This document shows positions 17,607 through 26,736 of a stretch of DNA of 64,000 nucleotides, in pieces. This DNA comes from Desulfurivibrio sp044068625 (GTDB lineage: Bacteria; Desulfobacterota; Desulfobulbia; Desulfobulbales; Desulfurivibrionaceae): the NCBI RefSeq assembly GCF_044068625.1, contig NZ_JBIPKH010000013.1, forward strand, positions 1 to 64,000, given 5' to 3'. Below the pieces are notes generated by a model that saw only the letters and a list, made by a program, of their open reading frames with translations, had not been told where the DNA came from and made no database searches. The position numbers and the translations under genes are program-made. The first letter of the stretch is position 1. Each line of letters opens with the position of its first letter.

Positions 17607-18590
17607 CTACCAGCTACCTTCATGAATATCGGTAAACCCGGTAACTCCGTAGCCGATCACCGTGAAATGATAGGGCGGGGTGGCGGTATCATCGGTGGCG
17701 GTGAGCAGCACATAGCCCCCCCCTTCCTCCTCCGCCTTGATCTGGCCGCCGATGGGATGATCAAGGGCCCAGGAAATAACCAGGGGCTGGGGAGTACTCA
17801 GATAGATATAGCCGGCATCATAATCGTAATATTTGCTGCCCTCGGCCACGGTAATGGTGGAGGTGCCGGCGGTGGCGTTATCAACCACGGTGGCTTCCGC
17901 CCCTTCCAGCCGGTAAACCTTACCGGAATTGTTATCCTCCACATCCACATTCATGGTCACCACAAAACCACCGGCCACCGTGGCCGTGAGCACCTCCCCG
18001 TTCAGGGTGAAGGAGGGCGTGCCGCTGCTATCTTGCGCCACCAGGTCGTTAAAGGTCGAAACCAGCCAGTCGCCGGCGCCGGAGGTGCGGTAGCCGGCCC
18101 GCACCTCCAGGCTGCCCGAAACAAACACCGGCTCGTCAACCGCCGCCTGGAAATCGGTGAAAGTCGCGGTGGCCTCGAAAACTGCGGTGGCGTCATCAAA
18201 GGAAACGTCACTGACCTCCACCTGACCGCTCTCGTCACCCATTTCGATTCCGGCCTCGACGGTTTTGGCCTCGGCGGCGCTATCCGGCATCAGCATATGG
18301 CTGACGTTGGTCACTATGGGCGAAAGCTCAAAAAGCGACATTAACAGATGCTGGGCATTATCATCGTTAATGGCCGCGGGATCAGTCTCCCCCGGGTAGG
18401 GGTCACCGCTGGTGCCGGCCCCGGGCGTCGGAGAGGGAGTGATCGGAACATCGGCAGGGGCCGCCGGGGTGGAGCTGGAGCTGGAACAAGCGGCCAGGGC
18501 CAGGACAGCCAGCAGAGCCAGGGCGGCCAACAGGGCCCAGCCGCAGCGAAAACCACCTGATTTTTTTAATGAATATCCAACTTTCTTCAT
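17607..18590 (-). CDS. Hypothetical outer-membrane or periplasmic lipoprotein (327 aa)
   Basis: Lipoprotein signal peptide with lipobox ALAAC, modified Cys at residue 35, followed by a Ser/Pro/Thr-rich linker (SSSSSTPAAPAD, ITPSPTPGAGTSGDPYPGE). The rest is beta-rich, with a repeated pattern of short strands (VEVSDVSFDDATAVFEATATF, LEGAEATVVDNATAG). The ATG at 18590 follows GGAGGTGCGAC. Function unknown; no catalytic motif recognised. Convergent with the DUF374 gene. Confidence 0.75.
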   Translation of the reverse strand: MKKVGYSLKKSGGFRCGWALLAALALLAVLALAACSSSSSTPAAPADVPITPSPTPGAGTSGDPYPGETDPAAINDDNAQHLLMSLFELSPIVTNVSHMLMPDSAAEAKTVEAGIEMGDESGQVEVSDVSFDDATAVFEATATFTDFQAAVDEPVFVSGSLEVRAGYRTSGAGDWLVSTFNDLVAQDSSGTPSFTLNGEVLTATVAGGFVVTMNVDVEDNNSGKVYRLEGAEATVVDNATAGTSTITVAEGSKYYDYDAGYIYLSTPQPLVISWALDHPIGGQIKAEEEGGGYVLLTATDDTATPPYHFTVIGYGVTGFTDIHEGSW

Positions 18591-18665
18591 GTCGCACCTC
18601 CTGTTTTGCAGTTCACAAATGGGATCAATTAGTTACCCCCCATTATGGTGCGACACCTTCGATTG

Positions 18666-19334
18666 TCAAGGAAAAGAGGTCTCGACGGTGGCAGGGACCA
18701 CGACGAATTTGAGTTCGGGCAGCAGCAGGCAGGTGAGGCGGCCGCCATAGACAGCCCCGGTGTCGATCCCGATCTTGTTGGCCATCACCAGGGGATCGGC
18801 GAAGGGGGTATGAGCGAAGATCACCCGCTTGCCGAAATCATGGTCCGATTCGATGAAATCATCCCGGGCCCAGAGCAGCCATTCCGGCGACTGGCCGGTG
18901 AGATGGACCCCGGGCTGGAGTCCGGCATGCACAAAGATCCCATGCTCGTTTTCGTAACAGGTGGGCAGATCGGCCAGCAGGGCCAGGTGTTCGGGGGGCA
19001 GCCAGACGGGGGCAGCGGCGGCGGCGGAGGGATCGGCCCCGTAGCTGGCTATGGTCTCGCGGCCGCCCACGGCCAAAAAAAGGCCCTGGTCGCGGCCGTC
19101 GAGATAGTCGAGCAGCATCTGCTCATGGTTGCCCCGCAGGAGGATAAGATGGCGGAACTGCCGCTTTAGTTCCAGCAGCAACTCCACGGTCCCCCGGGAA
19201 TCGGGGCCACGATTGATGAAATCGCCGAGGATGACCAGGGTGTCCTGATCGGGATCCGGGCTGATCCGCTTAAGCAGCTCCACCAGCAGCGGGCGGCAGC
19301 CGTGGATATCGCCGATGGCAAAGGTGCGCCGCAT
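18666..19334 (-). CDS. PPP-family metallophosphatase (PrpA-like Ser/Thr phosphatase)
   Basis: A 222-aa calcineurin-like phosphoesterase. The metal-ligand motifs occur in order: GDIHGC at residues 8-13, LGDFINRGPDSRG near 37, and LLRGNHEQM near 70, with a C-terminal HAGLQPGV and FAHTPF. This is the arrangement of bacterial PPP phosphatases and diadenosine tetraphosphatase relatives. The substrate cannot be told from sequence. It starts 9 nt after the TPR lipoprotein gene, so the two are probably cotranscribed. Confidence 0.88.
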   Translation of the reverse strand: MRRTFAIGDIHGCRPLLVELLKRISPDPDQDTLVILGDFINRGPDSRGTVELLLELKRQFRHLILLRGNHEQMLLDYLDGRDQGLFLAVGGRETIASYGADPSAAAAAPVWLPPEHLALLADLPTCYENEHGIFVHAGLQPGVHLTGQSPEWLLWARDDFIESDHDFGKRVIFAHTPFADPLVMANKIGIDTGAVYGGRLTCLLLPELKFVVVPATVETSFP

Positions 19335-19343
19335 AAGCCACCG

Positions 19344-21647
19344 CTACTCTTTTTCCCAACCGGCCAGCATTTCCCGGGCCGCCTCCCGTTCCGCGAACTC
19401 CGCCGGCAGCTCCAAGGCCCGCCGCAACTCCCCCTTGGCCTCGGTGATTTTACCCACGGCCCGGAGGGCCAGGGCCAGGTGGTAGCGAATGGTGGGGTTC
19501 TCGGGCAGGCCGGCGACAGCCTGACCGAACTGGCGCACCGCCAGGTCATGGGAGCCGCGCAGATAATGGACCCAACCCAGGGTATCGGCGATATGGGGGT
19601 CTTCCGGGGCCTGCTCCTTGGCCAGCAGGGCCAGGCGCAGGGCCTCGCCGAGATCGGGTTTCTGCTCGCCGGCAAGCTTCCAGGCCAGGTTGTTGGCGGC
19701 GGGGGCGAAACGGGGTGAACGGCTGAGGATCTCCCGGTATGCCTCCTTGGCCCCGGCCTGGTCACCCTGCTGATCCAGGAGGATCCCCAGTTGCATCCGG
19801 GCGGGGATCTGGCCGGGCTGTTGGGCCAGCAGGGCCCGGTATTCGGCAATGGCTTCGGTGGTACGCCCGGTTTTGCTCTGAATCTGGGCAATCAGCAGGT
19901 AGGTGCGCAGCTCCTCGGGCGCCAACTCCTGGCCCCGCCGCAGGACGCCAACCGCCCGCTCAAAATCCTGGTTGGCGATATGAAGCTCGCCCAACAGCAG
20001 CAGATAATCGAGATGATCGGGGGCCTCGGCCAGTTGGGCCTCGGCCAGGGCGATGGCCCCGGCCAGATCCCGGCTCTGCAAGCGGATGGCCACCAGCGAG
20101 CCCAGGGCCGGGGTAAAATCGGGCCGTTGCTTGAGAATCCGGCTAAAGATGGCGGCCGCCGATTCATTTTCCCGGCGGGCCAGATGGGTAAGGCCCAGGT
20201 GGTGGAGCACCTCCAGGTTGTCCGGCAGCAGCTCGTTCATGCGGGTAAACAGCTCCAGGGCCTCCTGGTACTCGCGGTTATGGAGGAAGGAGCGGCCCAG
20301 GATGATGGCGGCCCGGAAGTTGTTGGGCCGCAGGCGCAGGGCGATGATGGCCTCATTTTTGGCCCCGGCGATCTCCCTTTTCTGGAAAAGGTGTTGGGCC
20401 AGCAGGGTCCGGGCCTGGGCGTCCCGGGGGGCGAGCCTGACCGCCTCTTCCACGGCGGTATGGGAAAGCTCCATCTCACCCCGGTTGAAATGGGCCAGCG
20501 CCTTGGTGGAGAAGGGCTCGCCCCAGCGGGGATAATCCCGCACCAGCCCGTTGAGGATGGTAAGTGCTTCCTGGTTTTTCCCCTCGGCGACCAGGAGTTT
20601 GGCCCGGACCTGGAGGGCCAGGCCGTGGCGACCGTTGGCGGCCAGAACCTCGCCGGCCAGTTGCTCCGCCTCTTCCCGCCGGTTCCGTTCAAAATGGAGG
20701 TCGGCCAGGGTGGCCTTGATATCCAGGGCGGCCTCGCCGGTGGCCAGGGCCAGGGCGTCCCGATAGGCCGATTCGGCCTGGTCGAACAGACCCCGGCCAC
20801 GGTAAAAATTGCCCAGATTGAGGAGCAGGCCCGGGTCCTTCGGGGCCAGGGCGATGGCCTGTTTGATGCTGGCCTCGGCCTGCTCCATCTGGTCCCGTCC
20901 GGCGTAAAGGGCGGCCAGGTCGAGATGGGGCTGGGGTGAATCGGGGAAGGCGGCGATGCTTTGCCGCAGTTGCGCTTCGGCCTTCTCCTCCTCCTGTTGG
21001 CTGAGATAGAAGCCGGCCAGGGCCTGATGCTTGCCGATATTGGCCGGCGGCAGGGCCAGGGCCCGTTTGAAGGCCGCCTCGGCCGCCGCCGGCTGGCGGC
21101 GGGTGGTATGGATTTGAGCCTGGAGCAGGTGGAGGCGGTCCAGATCGGGGTGGAGCTCGATGGCCCGGGCCACCACCACCGCCGCCTGATCGGCCTCACC
21201 CTCCAGCAGGTGGATGGTGGCCTGGAGGATCAGGGCTTCCAGATGATCGGGATCGGCGGCCAGGATCTTTTCCACCCGCTGGCGACTCTCCCGGGGCTGA
21301 TTACTGCCCAGAAGAATGCGGGCGGCCTGGAGCAGGGCATCGAGGTTGGCGGGATCCACCGAACTGGCCCGCTCGAAATCGCGGTAGGCGTTCTGGGGGT
21401 CGCCGGTGGCCAGCTGGGCCAGGCCCAGTTGATAGTAGGCATCGGCATATTTACCGTCGATCCGGACCGCGTTGCGGAACTCGAGGATGGCGGCCCGATG
21501 CTCCCCTTTGGCCGCGTACTCCAGCCCTTTCTCGTAGTGGGCCTGTTTTTTCTGCTCGGGATCGCCGCAACCGGCCGAGAGGGCCGCCAGCAGCAGGGCA
21601 AGGATAAGGAGGATGGGGAAAGAGCGGCGGGAGTGGGGGGTGAGCAT
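19344..21647 (-). CDS. prsT: PEP-CTERM-system TPR lipoprotein (PrsT-like)
   Basis: A 767-aa lipoprotein: signal segment at residues 8-26, lipobox LSAGC with Cys27, then about 20 consecutive tetratricopeptide units to the end (AYYQLGLAQLATGDPQNAYRD, HLDLAALYAGRDQMEQAEASI, HLALALRAVGKITEAKGELRR). The size and architecture fit the TPR protein marking exosortase/PEP-CTERM exopolysaccharide loci. Its proposed role is scaffolding secretion or assembly at the outer membrane. The ATG at 21647 is chosen because it begins the signal peptide. A PEP-CTERM gene lies next upstream, supporting the family call. Confidence 0.85.
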   Translation of the reverse strand: MLTPHSRRSFPILLILALLLAALSAGCGDPEQKKQAHYEKGLEYAAKGEHRAAILEFRNAVRIDGKYADAYYQLGLAQLATGDPQNAYRDFERASSVDPANLDALLQAARILLGSNQPRESRQRVEKILAADPDHLEALILQATIHLLEGEADQAAVVVARAIELHPDLDRLHLLQAQIHTTRRQPAAAEAAFKRALALPPANIGKHQALAGFYLSQQEEEKAEAQLRQSIAAFPDSPQPHLDLAALYAGRDQMEQAEASIKQAIALAPKDPGLLLNLGNFYRGRGLFDQAESAYRDALALATGEAALDIKATLADLHFERNRREEAEQLAGEVLAANGRHGLALQVRAKLLVAEGKNQEALTILNGLVRDYPRWGEPFSTKALAHFNRGEMELSHTAVEEAVRLAPRDAQARTLLAQHLFQKREIAGAKNEAIIALRLRPNNFRAAIILGRSFLHNREYQEALELFTRMNELLPDNLEVLHHLGLTHLARRENESAAAIFSRILKQRPDFTPALGSLVAIRLQSRDLAGAIALAEAQLAEAPDHLDYLLLLGELHIANQDFERAVGVLRRGQELAPEELRTYLLIAQIQSKTGRTTEAIAEYRALLAQQPGQIPARMQLGILLDQQGDQAGAKEAYREILSRSPRFAPAANNLAWKLAGEQKPDLGEALRLALLAKEQAPEDPHIADTLGWVHYLRGSHDLAVRQFGQAVAGLPENPTIRYHLALALRAVGKITEAKGELRRALELPAEFAEREAAREMLAGWEKE

Positions 21648-21762
21648 GGTGATCCTCGTTTTTCTTGGGCAAGGGGATTTGACCGGCAAAGGCCCCGGAG
21701 CGACCTGGACCCTGGCTAAACCATTACCATCGAACCCCACCGGTGTCAGCAATAAAAAGAAA

Positions 21763-21791
21763 GGGCAGAGCCATGATGCCTGGCCCTGCCC
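21763..21791 (-). terminator. Intrinsic terminator of the first PEP-CTERM gene
   Basis: An 11-bp stem with one mismatch (21763-21773 with 21781-21791) is followed on the minus strand by TTTCTTTTTATT. It lies about 40 nt past the PEP-CTERM stop codon. Confidence 0.75.
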
Positions 21792-21832
21792 TGTTTGCCG
21801 CCGCCCTCCAGCTTGCCGGTTCCGGCGTCTGA

Positions 21833-22423
21833 TCAGGCCTGCAGCAGTCTCCGCCGTCCCAACCCGGCCAGCCCAGCCAGGCCGGCCCCGAACAGCAGCA
21901 TGGTGGCGGGCTCGGGAACGGGAGTGCTCTCGCCGTACAGGGCTATGTGCGAAATGGAGCCAGGACCCCCTGCCCAGAAACCATCAAATTGGAGAACTTC
22001 CATGCCGTCCCATCCCGCGGCTGTCAAGTCAAACAGATACCATCCCGGGTTGTTGTTGCCGTCCTTGACCAAGGCATAGGCGTTAGGGCCGACGTAGTCA
22101 CCTCCCAGATAATTAATCGTCGCACTCGTCGGGTCCTCGGTGTCAGGGGAAAAAGTGGTGCTATAGCTACCAGCCAAAGCACCTGACTCAGTGGGTGGCA
22201 TTGCAGGATTGAAGTCCGCCTTATACAGCTCTACGGAGGGAGTAATAATTGATGCAATAAGCGAATCTATAGCAGATTGCGAGGTCTCGGGACCCGACCA
22301 TGCATCCGTGTCATAGCTCCAATCGGTGCCGTTATACGTATCTGGGGTGATCAGCAAGGCATACGCTGGAGAGGAAATCAGCAAACCGCCCAAAGCCACA
22401 AACAACATCCTTAAATATTTCAT
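21833..22423 (-). CDS. PEP-CTERM sorted surface protein
   Basis: A 196-aa exported protein with a signal peptide (about 1-23, SSPAYA-LL) and a C-terminal sorting signal: the VPEPATM motif, a hydrophobic helix (LLFGAGLAGLAGL), then a basic GRRRLL end. Exosortase recognises this tripartite signal at the inner membrane. The middle (residues 24-165) is acidic and beta-rich, with no known enzymatic motif (WYLFDLTAAGWDGMEVLQFDGF). A sigma-54 promoter lies about 110 nt upstream and an intrinsic terminator downstream, so it is a monocistronic, regulated unit. Confidence 0.9.
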   Translation of the reverse strand: MKYLRMLFVALGGLLISSPAYALLITPDTYNGTDWSYDTDAWSGPETSQSAIDSLIASIITPSVELYKADFNPAMPPTESGALAGSYSTTFSPDTEDPTSATINYLGGDYVGPNAYALVKDGNNNPGWYLFDLTAAGWDGMEVLQFDGFWAGGPGSISHIALYGESTPVPEPATMLLFGAGLAGLAGLGRRRLLQA

Positions 22424-22533
22424 AAATTAACCTCCTTCCTTAAATCTAAATATCCAACCGAACCGTTACTGGCCCGAACCTTTACTGGCAGCTCATTTAA
22501 AAAAGCTTAACACAGGCTTAGTTCCTTAACCCA

Positions 22534-22549
22534 AGCAACAAGCATGCCA
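22534..22549 (-). promoter_or_regulatory. Sigma-54 promoter of PEP-CTERM gene 1
   Basis: The minus strand reads TGGCATGCTTGTTGCT, matching the -24/-12 consensus (TGGCAYR-N4-TTGCW) with exactly 10 nt between the GG and GC doublets. The predicted start lies near 22523, giving a 5' leader of about 100 nt. Activation needs an enhancer-binding protein; the QseF-like regulator at 31409 is a candidate. Confidence 0.75.
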
Positions 22550-22600
22550 AGTTGGTCCAAACTTGAAAATCAACTGTTATTGGCAATTTAACACCAACCC

Positions 22601-22669
22601 GGTTCCCGGCCGTTTCCAATTGGTCCGGGAACCCGAACCCAATCGGTTCGGATTCCCGGAAACGGAACC
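22601..22669. repeat. 69-bp imperfect palindrome in the divergent intergenic region
   Basis: The inner arms 22625-22639 and 22645-22659 pair at 14 of 15 positions around a 5-base loop. Outer arms CCGTTTCC/GGAAACGG (22610-22617, 22658-22665) and GGTTCC/GGAACC extend it. It sits 60-120 bp upstream of the sigma-54 promoter of PEP-CTERM gene 1, where an enhancer site would lie. Apart from this, the promoter and the riboswitch, the 539-base gap 22424-22962 shows no gene. Confidence 0.7.
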
Positions 22670-22800
22670 TGGTGGCGGGGCGACCTAAAAAAACAATTGT
22701 TTTTAAATTTTATTTTTGCTATTTCCTGTTCTTAAGTTTTAGTGTCTTCGGGCTGATCCAGCTTGCCTGGAGCTAGAACAGCGATTTTAAAGTAAAAAAT

Positions 22801-22900
22801 AGCGCGAAAAAGGCAAACCACAGCGAAAGCTTGGGGCGCAAAGCAACCGGCCTTGACCCCCCTTTTCCGGGGTATGGCAGCGGGGCTACCGCCGCGCGGT
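22801..22900 (+). ncRNA. GEMM-I (c-di-GMP class I) riboswitch 1
   Basis: Hallmarks of the GEMM-I aptamer occur in order: AAAGGCAAACC, a hairpin capped by a GCGAAAGC (GNRA) loop, GGCGCAAAGC, a second hairpin (ACCCC/GGGGT) after CCGGCC, and GGCAGCGGGGCTACC. The closing helix is GCGCG with CGCGC. A G occupies the position aligned with G20 of the Vibrio aptamer, favouring c-di-GMP over cGAMP. The aptamer ends about 60 nt before the lipoprotein start. Downstream, ACGGCATCAC can pair with the GTGGAGCTGTCGT start region, suggesting translational control. Confidence 0.88.
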
Positions 22901-22962
22901 CCGCTCTCAACATGGGAGGTGAAACAACCGTACGGCATCACTACTAATGGTGGAGCTGTCGT

Positions 22963-24336
22963 ATGGGTGCAAAACTTGCAGGTTTCATCTCGCCTCTTGT
23001 CCTTCTCTTTCCTCTGTTTTTGAGCTTAGTCGCCTGCAGCGGCGGTGGCAGTGACAGCATTGCCGGTGCCGGCGGTACGGAGGCGCGTACTTGGGGCATC
23101 ACCGGTGGGGTGGCGGTGGACCCCTACATTGTCGGCGCCACTTTCTTTGAAGACGTGAACGGTAATGGCCGCTGGGACCAAGGAGAGCAAATTTCATCGC
23201 CCTCCGACGAGCAAGGCCGTTTCACCTTCGATAGGCCGGTTCCCGCCGGCCATACCATCATTATGCTGGAGCGTGGCACCCACCAGGGTCTGCCTTTCAC
23301 CGGTCAGATGAGGCGCCTGATTACCGCGGAAGATTCCGGGACCGTGGTGGTGACACCGTTGACCACCTTACTGGCGCAAGCTTTTACAGGGGGAGAGATT
23401 TCATCCCTGCTCAACTCGCTCAATGGTTATCGGGATTATGATTTCGCCGTCGATCCCATGGCCGGGCTGGCGGCGTTGAACGGCTCGGTAAGCGAAGCGG
23501 AACTGGTCGACCTGCGGGCCAATCTGTACGTGGGGGCGCTGCTGGATCTGTTCCAGATGGGCTGGGAATTCGCTGACCTGGATTACCAAAACCTGGAGCC
23601 CAATAACGACGAACTGCTGGAGGGTCTGCGGGAAGGTCTGCGGTATGCGACGAACCCAACCTCCCAAAACGAGATTGCGGCGCTGCTGCCGGGGGGTTAC
23701 AGTCTGCCGCCGGTGACCATGCGGGAAGTGGCCGAGACCATTCCGGCCCTGCTCAACTGGTGGAAGCAGGAGTTGATCCGCCGGGCCATCAGCGGCGAAG
23801 CGGTCGCCATCAGCTCCGACGAATTCAAGGACCTGGTCGCGGCGGCGATGCCCGAACTGGGCCTCCACTACTATCTTCGCAACAACCAGGGCGACCCGGC
23901 AGTGCGGGCTGCCATCGACGACAACCTTCTGCCGCCGGCCAGCGACCAGCACGCCGGCCTGGCCCAGGATCGAAGCAAACAACTGCTGGGGGAACCCTCC
24001 CTGCAGCAGGAGTTTCTCTCCAATCGGATCTTCCATGTGGGCAACCAGAGCCTGCTGCGTTTTTCCTCCGCCACCGGCGGTAATCCGGGCAGCATCAGCC
24101 TGACCTACCAGGACAGGGACGGCCGCAGTGCGACCATCAGCGGCACCTGGCTGGTGCAAGGCAATCTCCTAATCCTGGGGGACGAGACCGGTGACACCCT
24201 GGGGCTGGAACTGATCACCGACTGGTCCAGCCACCTCTCCCTGCGGGTCAAGGGGGAGGCCGCCGCCGATCACTCGGATTCGTTTGTCAGCAAACTACTG
24301 GAGGAGACCCGCTGGTTTCAGGTGGCGGGAAGCTGA
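22963..24336 (+). CDS. Riboswitch-controlled surface lipoprotein (paralogue 1)
   Basis: A 457-aa lipoprotein: hydrophobic signal at residues 5-24, lipobox SLVAC with Cys25, then a Gly/Ser linker. Residues about 48-100 form a Cna-B/SdrD-like beta module with a calcium-loop-like DVNGNGRWDQGE. Residues 110-310 are a conserved helical domain (VVVTPLTTLLAQAF, ELVDLRANLYVGALLDLFQ, VTMREVAETIPALLNWWKQEL). The last 100 residues are beta-rich. Strongly similar to the product at 33398. A c-di-GMP riboswitch lies in its leader. A biofilm or matrix surface role is inferred from regulation and location, not from a known family. Confidence 0.85.
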   Translation: MGAKLAGFISPLVLLFPLFLSLVACSGGGSDSIAGAGGTEARTWGITGGVAVDPYIVGATFFEDVNGNGRWDQGEQISSPSDEQGRFTFDRPVPAGHTIIMLERGTHQGLPFTGQMRRLITAEDSGTVVVTPLTTLLAQAFTGGEISSLLNSLNGYRDYDFAVDPMAGLAALNGSVSEAELVDLRANLYVGALLDLFQMGWEFADLDYQNLEPNNDELLEGLREGLRYATNPTSQNEIAALLPGGYSLPPVTMREVAETIPALLNWWKQELIRRAISGEAVAISSDEFKDLVAAAMPELGLHYYLRNNQGDPAVRAAIDDNLLPPASDQHAGLAQDRSKQLLGEPSLQQEFLSNRIFHVGNQSLLRFSSATGGNPGSISLTYQDRDGRSATISGTWLVQGNLLILGDETGDTLGLELITDWSSHLSLRVKGEAAADHSDSFVSKLLEETRWFQVAGS

Positions 24337-24445
24337 GCAGCCCCAACCGCCGCAAAAGGTTGTAGCCAAAGGCTCAATAAAATGATACGCTCTTGTGTTA
24401 TTTTTGTCCGGCCGGCCCGGCCTTACCTGAAATCTCCGGTGAATC

Positions 24446-25861
24446 ATGTACGATCCCCGCAGCAAGGAGCTCGACCGCACCGTTTTCCTGCTCGATGTCG
24501 TCTGCGCGGTGGCGGCTTTCCTGGCGGCCTTCTGGGGCCGCAACCTGCTGCTGCCCGAGGCCGGCGAGCTCAACATCTATTCCCACCTCTTTCTGCTGCC
24601 CCTGCTGCTCACCCTGCTCATCGCCTTCCTCACCTACTTCGGGGCCTATAAAAATCCCCGTTACACCAACTTCCTTGGTTACGCCTGGGCCCTTTTCCGC
24701 AGCATGGCCCTGACCATCGGGGTTTTGCTCTCCCTGCTCTTCTTCCTGGAAATTCAATATATCAGCCGGATAGTGATCCTCTTTTTCGCCATCCTGGCCT
24801 TCCTGGCCCTGCTGGGGGTCCGGCTGGCGGCCCGGGAATACTTCAAAAAATCGGTCAGCGACGGCAGCGGCTCCCTGCGGGTGCTGATCATCGGCACCGG
24901 CGACCGGGCCCGGGAGATGGCCGGCAACCTCCGCAACCAGGCGGAATGGGGGATCAAAATTATCGGCCATCTGGACCCCGATTCCACCCGGGTGGGGGGC
25001 GAGATCGACGGGGCGCCGATCATCGGCACGGTGGCCGAAATCAGCGAATGCCTCAAGCGCAACGTGGTGGACGAGGTGATCATCGCCATTCCCCGCTCCC
25101 TGCTGGAGGACGCCGACCACATCGCCCATGCCTGCGAGGAGGAGGGGATCAAGCTGCGCTTCATGGCCGACATCTTCAACGTCCAGGTGGCCCGGGTCAG
25201 CCTGACCCAGATCGGCTCCACCCCCCTGCTGACCATGGAACCGGTGGCCCAAGACGAAGGCAAGCTCTTCATCAAGCGGCTCTTCGACCTGGTGGTGACC
25301 CTGCTGGCCATGCCGCTGGTGCTGCCGCTGATGGCCCTGGTGGCCCTGGCGGTCAGGCTCGACTCCCCGGGGGCGGCCATCTTCGTCCAGCAGCGGGTGG
25401 GGTTGCGCAAGCATCTTTTCCCCATGTTCAAATTCCGCTCCATGTACCTGGACGCCGAAGAGAGGCTTAAGGAGATCGAGCACCTCAACGAGGCCGATGG
25501 GCCGATCTTCAAGATCAGCAACGACCCCCGGATTACCCGGGTGGGCCGGTTTATCCGCAAGACCAGCCTGGATGAGCTGCCCCAACTGTTCAACGTCCTG
25601 CGCGGCGAGATGAGCCTGGTGGGCCCCCGCCCCATGTCGATCCGGGACGTGGACCTCTTCGACCGGGGGATTCAGCGCAAACGGTTCAGCGTCAAGCCGG
25701 GGATTACCTGCCTCTGGCAGATCTCGGGCCGCAGCGACCTGACCTTTGAACAGTGGCTGGCCCTCGATCTGGAATATATCGAAAACTGGTGCTTCTGGCT
25801 GGATATCAAGATCCTGCTCAAAACCATTCCCGCCGTCCTCTTCTCCAAGGGAGCCGTCTAA
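24446..25861 (+). CDS. Polyprenyl-phosphate sugar-1-phosphate transferase (EPS initiation)
   Basis: A 471-aa membrane enzyme transferring the first sugar-1-phosphate to undecaprenyl phosphate. Four to five transmembrane helices lie at residues 10-130. A Rossmann-like CoA-binding/NAD-type domain follows (LRVLIIGTGDRAREMAGNL, about 145-270). A further helix (FDLVVTLLAMPLVLPLMALVA) leads to the catalytic bacterial sugar transferase domain: FVQQRVG, MFKFRSMY, RKTSLDELPQLFNVLRGEMS, VGPRP, RFSVKPGITCLWQISGRS. This is the WbaP/EpsB type found in exosortase EPS loci. It starts the dTDP-rhamnose gene run. Confidence 0.93.
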   Translation: MYDPRSKELDRTVFLLDVVCAVAAFLAAFWGRNLLLPEAGELNIYSHLFLLPLLLTLLIAFLTYFGAYKNPRYTNFLGYAWALFRSMALTIGVLLSLLFFLEIQYISRIVILFFAILAFLALLGVRLAAREYFKKSVSDGSGSLRVLIIGTGDRAREMAGNLRNQAEWGIKIIGHLDPDSTRVGGEIDGAPIIGTVAEISECLKRNVVDEVIIAIPRSLLEDADHIAHACEEEGIKLRFMADIFNVQVARVSLTQIGSTPLLTMEPVAQDEGKLFIKRLFDLVVTLLAMPLVLPLMALVALAVRLDSPGAAIFVQQRVGLRKHLFPMFKFRSMYLDAEERLKEIEHLNEADGPIFKISNDPRITRVGRFIRKTSLDELPQLFNVLRGEMSLVGPRPMSIRDVDLFDRGIQRKRFSVKPGITCLWQISGRSDLTFEQWLALDLEYIENWCFWLDIKILLKTIPAVLFSKGAV

Positions 25862-25863
25862 CC

Positions 25864-26736
25864 ATGCGCAAAGGGATTATCCTGGCCGGCGGTTCCGGCA
25901 CCCGGCTCTACCCGCTGACCCATTCGGTGAGCAAGCAACTGATGCCGGTTTACGACAAACCGATGATCTACTACCCCCTCTCCACCCTGATGCTGGCGGG
26001 GATCCGGGAGATCCTGATCATCACCACCCCCGGCGATCAGGCCGCCTTCCGCCACCTGCTGGGGGACGGCAGCGCCTGGGGACTGGAGCTGACCTACGCT
26101 ATCCAGCCCAGCCCCGACGGCCTGGCCCAGGCCTTTATCATCGGGGCCGATTTTGTCGGTTCCGACCCGGTCACCCTGGTGTTGGGGGACAATATCTTCT
26201 ACGGGGAAGGCCTCTCCCGCCGACTCCAGAGCATCGCCGCCCGCGACGCCGGGGCCACCATTTTCGGCTACACCGTCAAAGACCCGGAGCGCTACGGGGT
26301 GATCGCCTTCGATGAGCAGGGCAAGGCCACCAGCATCGAAGAAAAACCCAGCCGGCCCAAATCCAACTACGCGGTCACCGGCCTCTATTTTTACGATAAC
26401 CAGGTGCTGGAGATCGCCCGGCAGATCAAACCCTCGGCCCGGGGCGAGCTGGAGATCACCGATGTCAACCGGGCCTACCTGGAACAAGACCGGCTCACCG
26501 TGGAACCCCTGAGCCGGGGTACCGCCTGGCTGGACACCGGCACCCACCACTCTTTAGTGGAAGCAGCCCTCTTCATCAAGGTGGTGGAGGATCGCCAGGG
26601 GCTGAAGATCGCCTGCCCGGAAGAGATCGCCTACCGGATGGGCTATATCGACAGCGAGCAACTGGCGGCCCTGGCTCGGCCCCTGGAAAAAAGCGGCTAC
26701 GGCCAGTACCTGCTGCGGATCATCGGCCGGCCATGA
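25864..26736 (+). CDS. rfbA: Glucose-1-phosphate thymidylyltransferase
   Basis: A 290-aa enzyme forming dTDP-glucose from dTTP and glucose-1-phosphate, the first step to dTDP-L-rhamnose. The signatures are GIILAGGSGTRLYPLT at residues 4-19, SKQLMPVYDKPMIYYPLS, LVLGDNIFYG, and the C-terminal GTAWLDTGTHHSL. The ATG at 25864, two bases after the preceding stop, gives the standard length. It leads the rfbA-rfbC-rfbD-rfbB cluster and its stop overlaps rfbC. Confidence 0.96.
   Translation: MRKGIILAGGSGTRLYPLTHSVSKQLMPVYDKPMIYYPLSTLMLAGIREILIITTPGDQAAFRHLLGDGSAWGLELTYAIQPSPDGLAQAFIIGADFVGSDPVTLVLGDNIFYGEGLSRRLQSIAARDAGATIFGYTVKDPERYGVIAFDEQGKATSIEEKPSRPKSNYAVTGLYFYDNQVLEIARQIKPSARGELEITDVNRAYLEQDRLTVEPLSRGTAWLDTGTHHSLVEAALFIKVVEDRQGLKIACPEEIAYRMGYIDSEQLAALARPLEKSGYGQYLLRIIGRP

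Noticed and set aside
24355..24390. Sigma-70-like promoter before the initiating sugar transferase
   Set aside because: TTGTAG and TGATAC are only loosely consensus-like; too weak to list as a feature.
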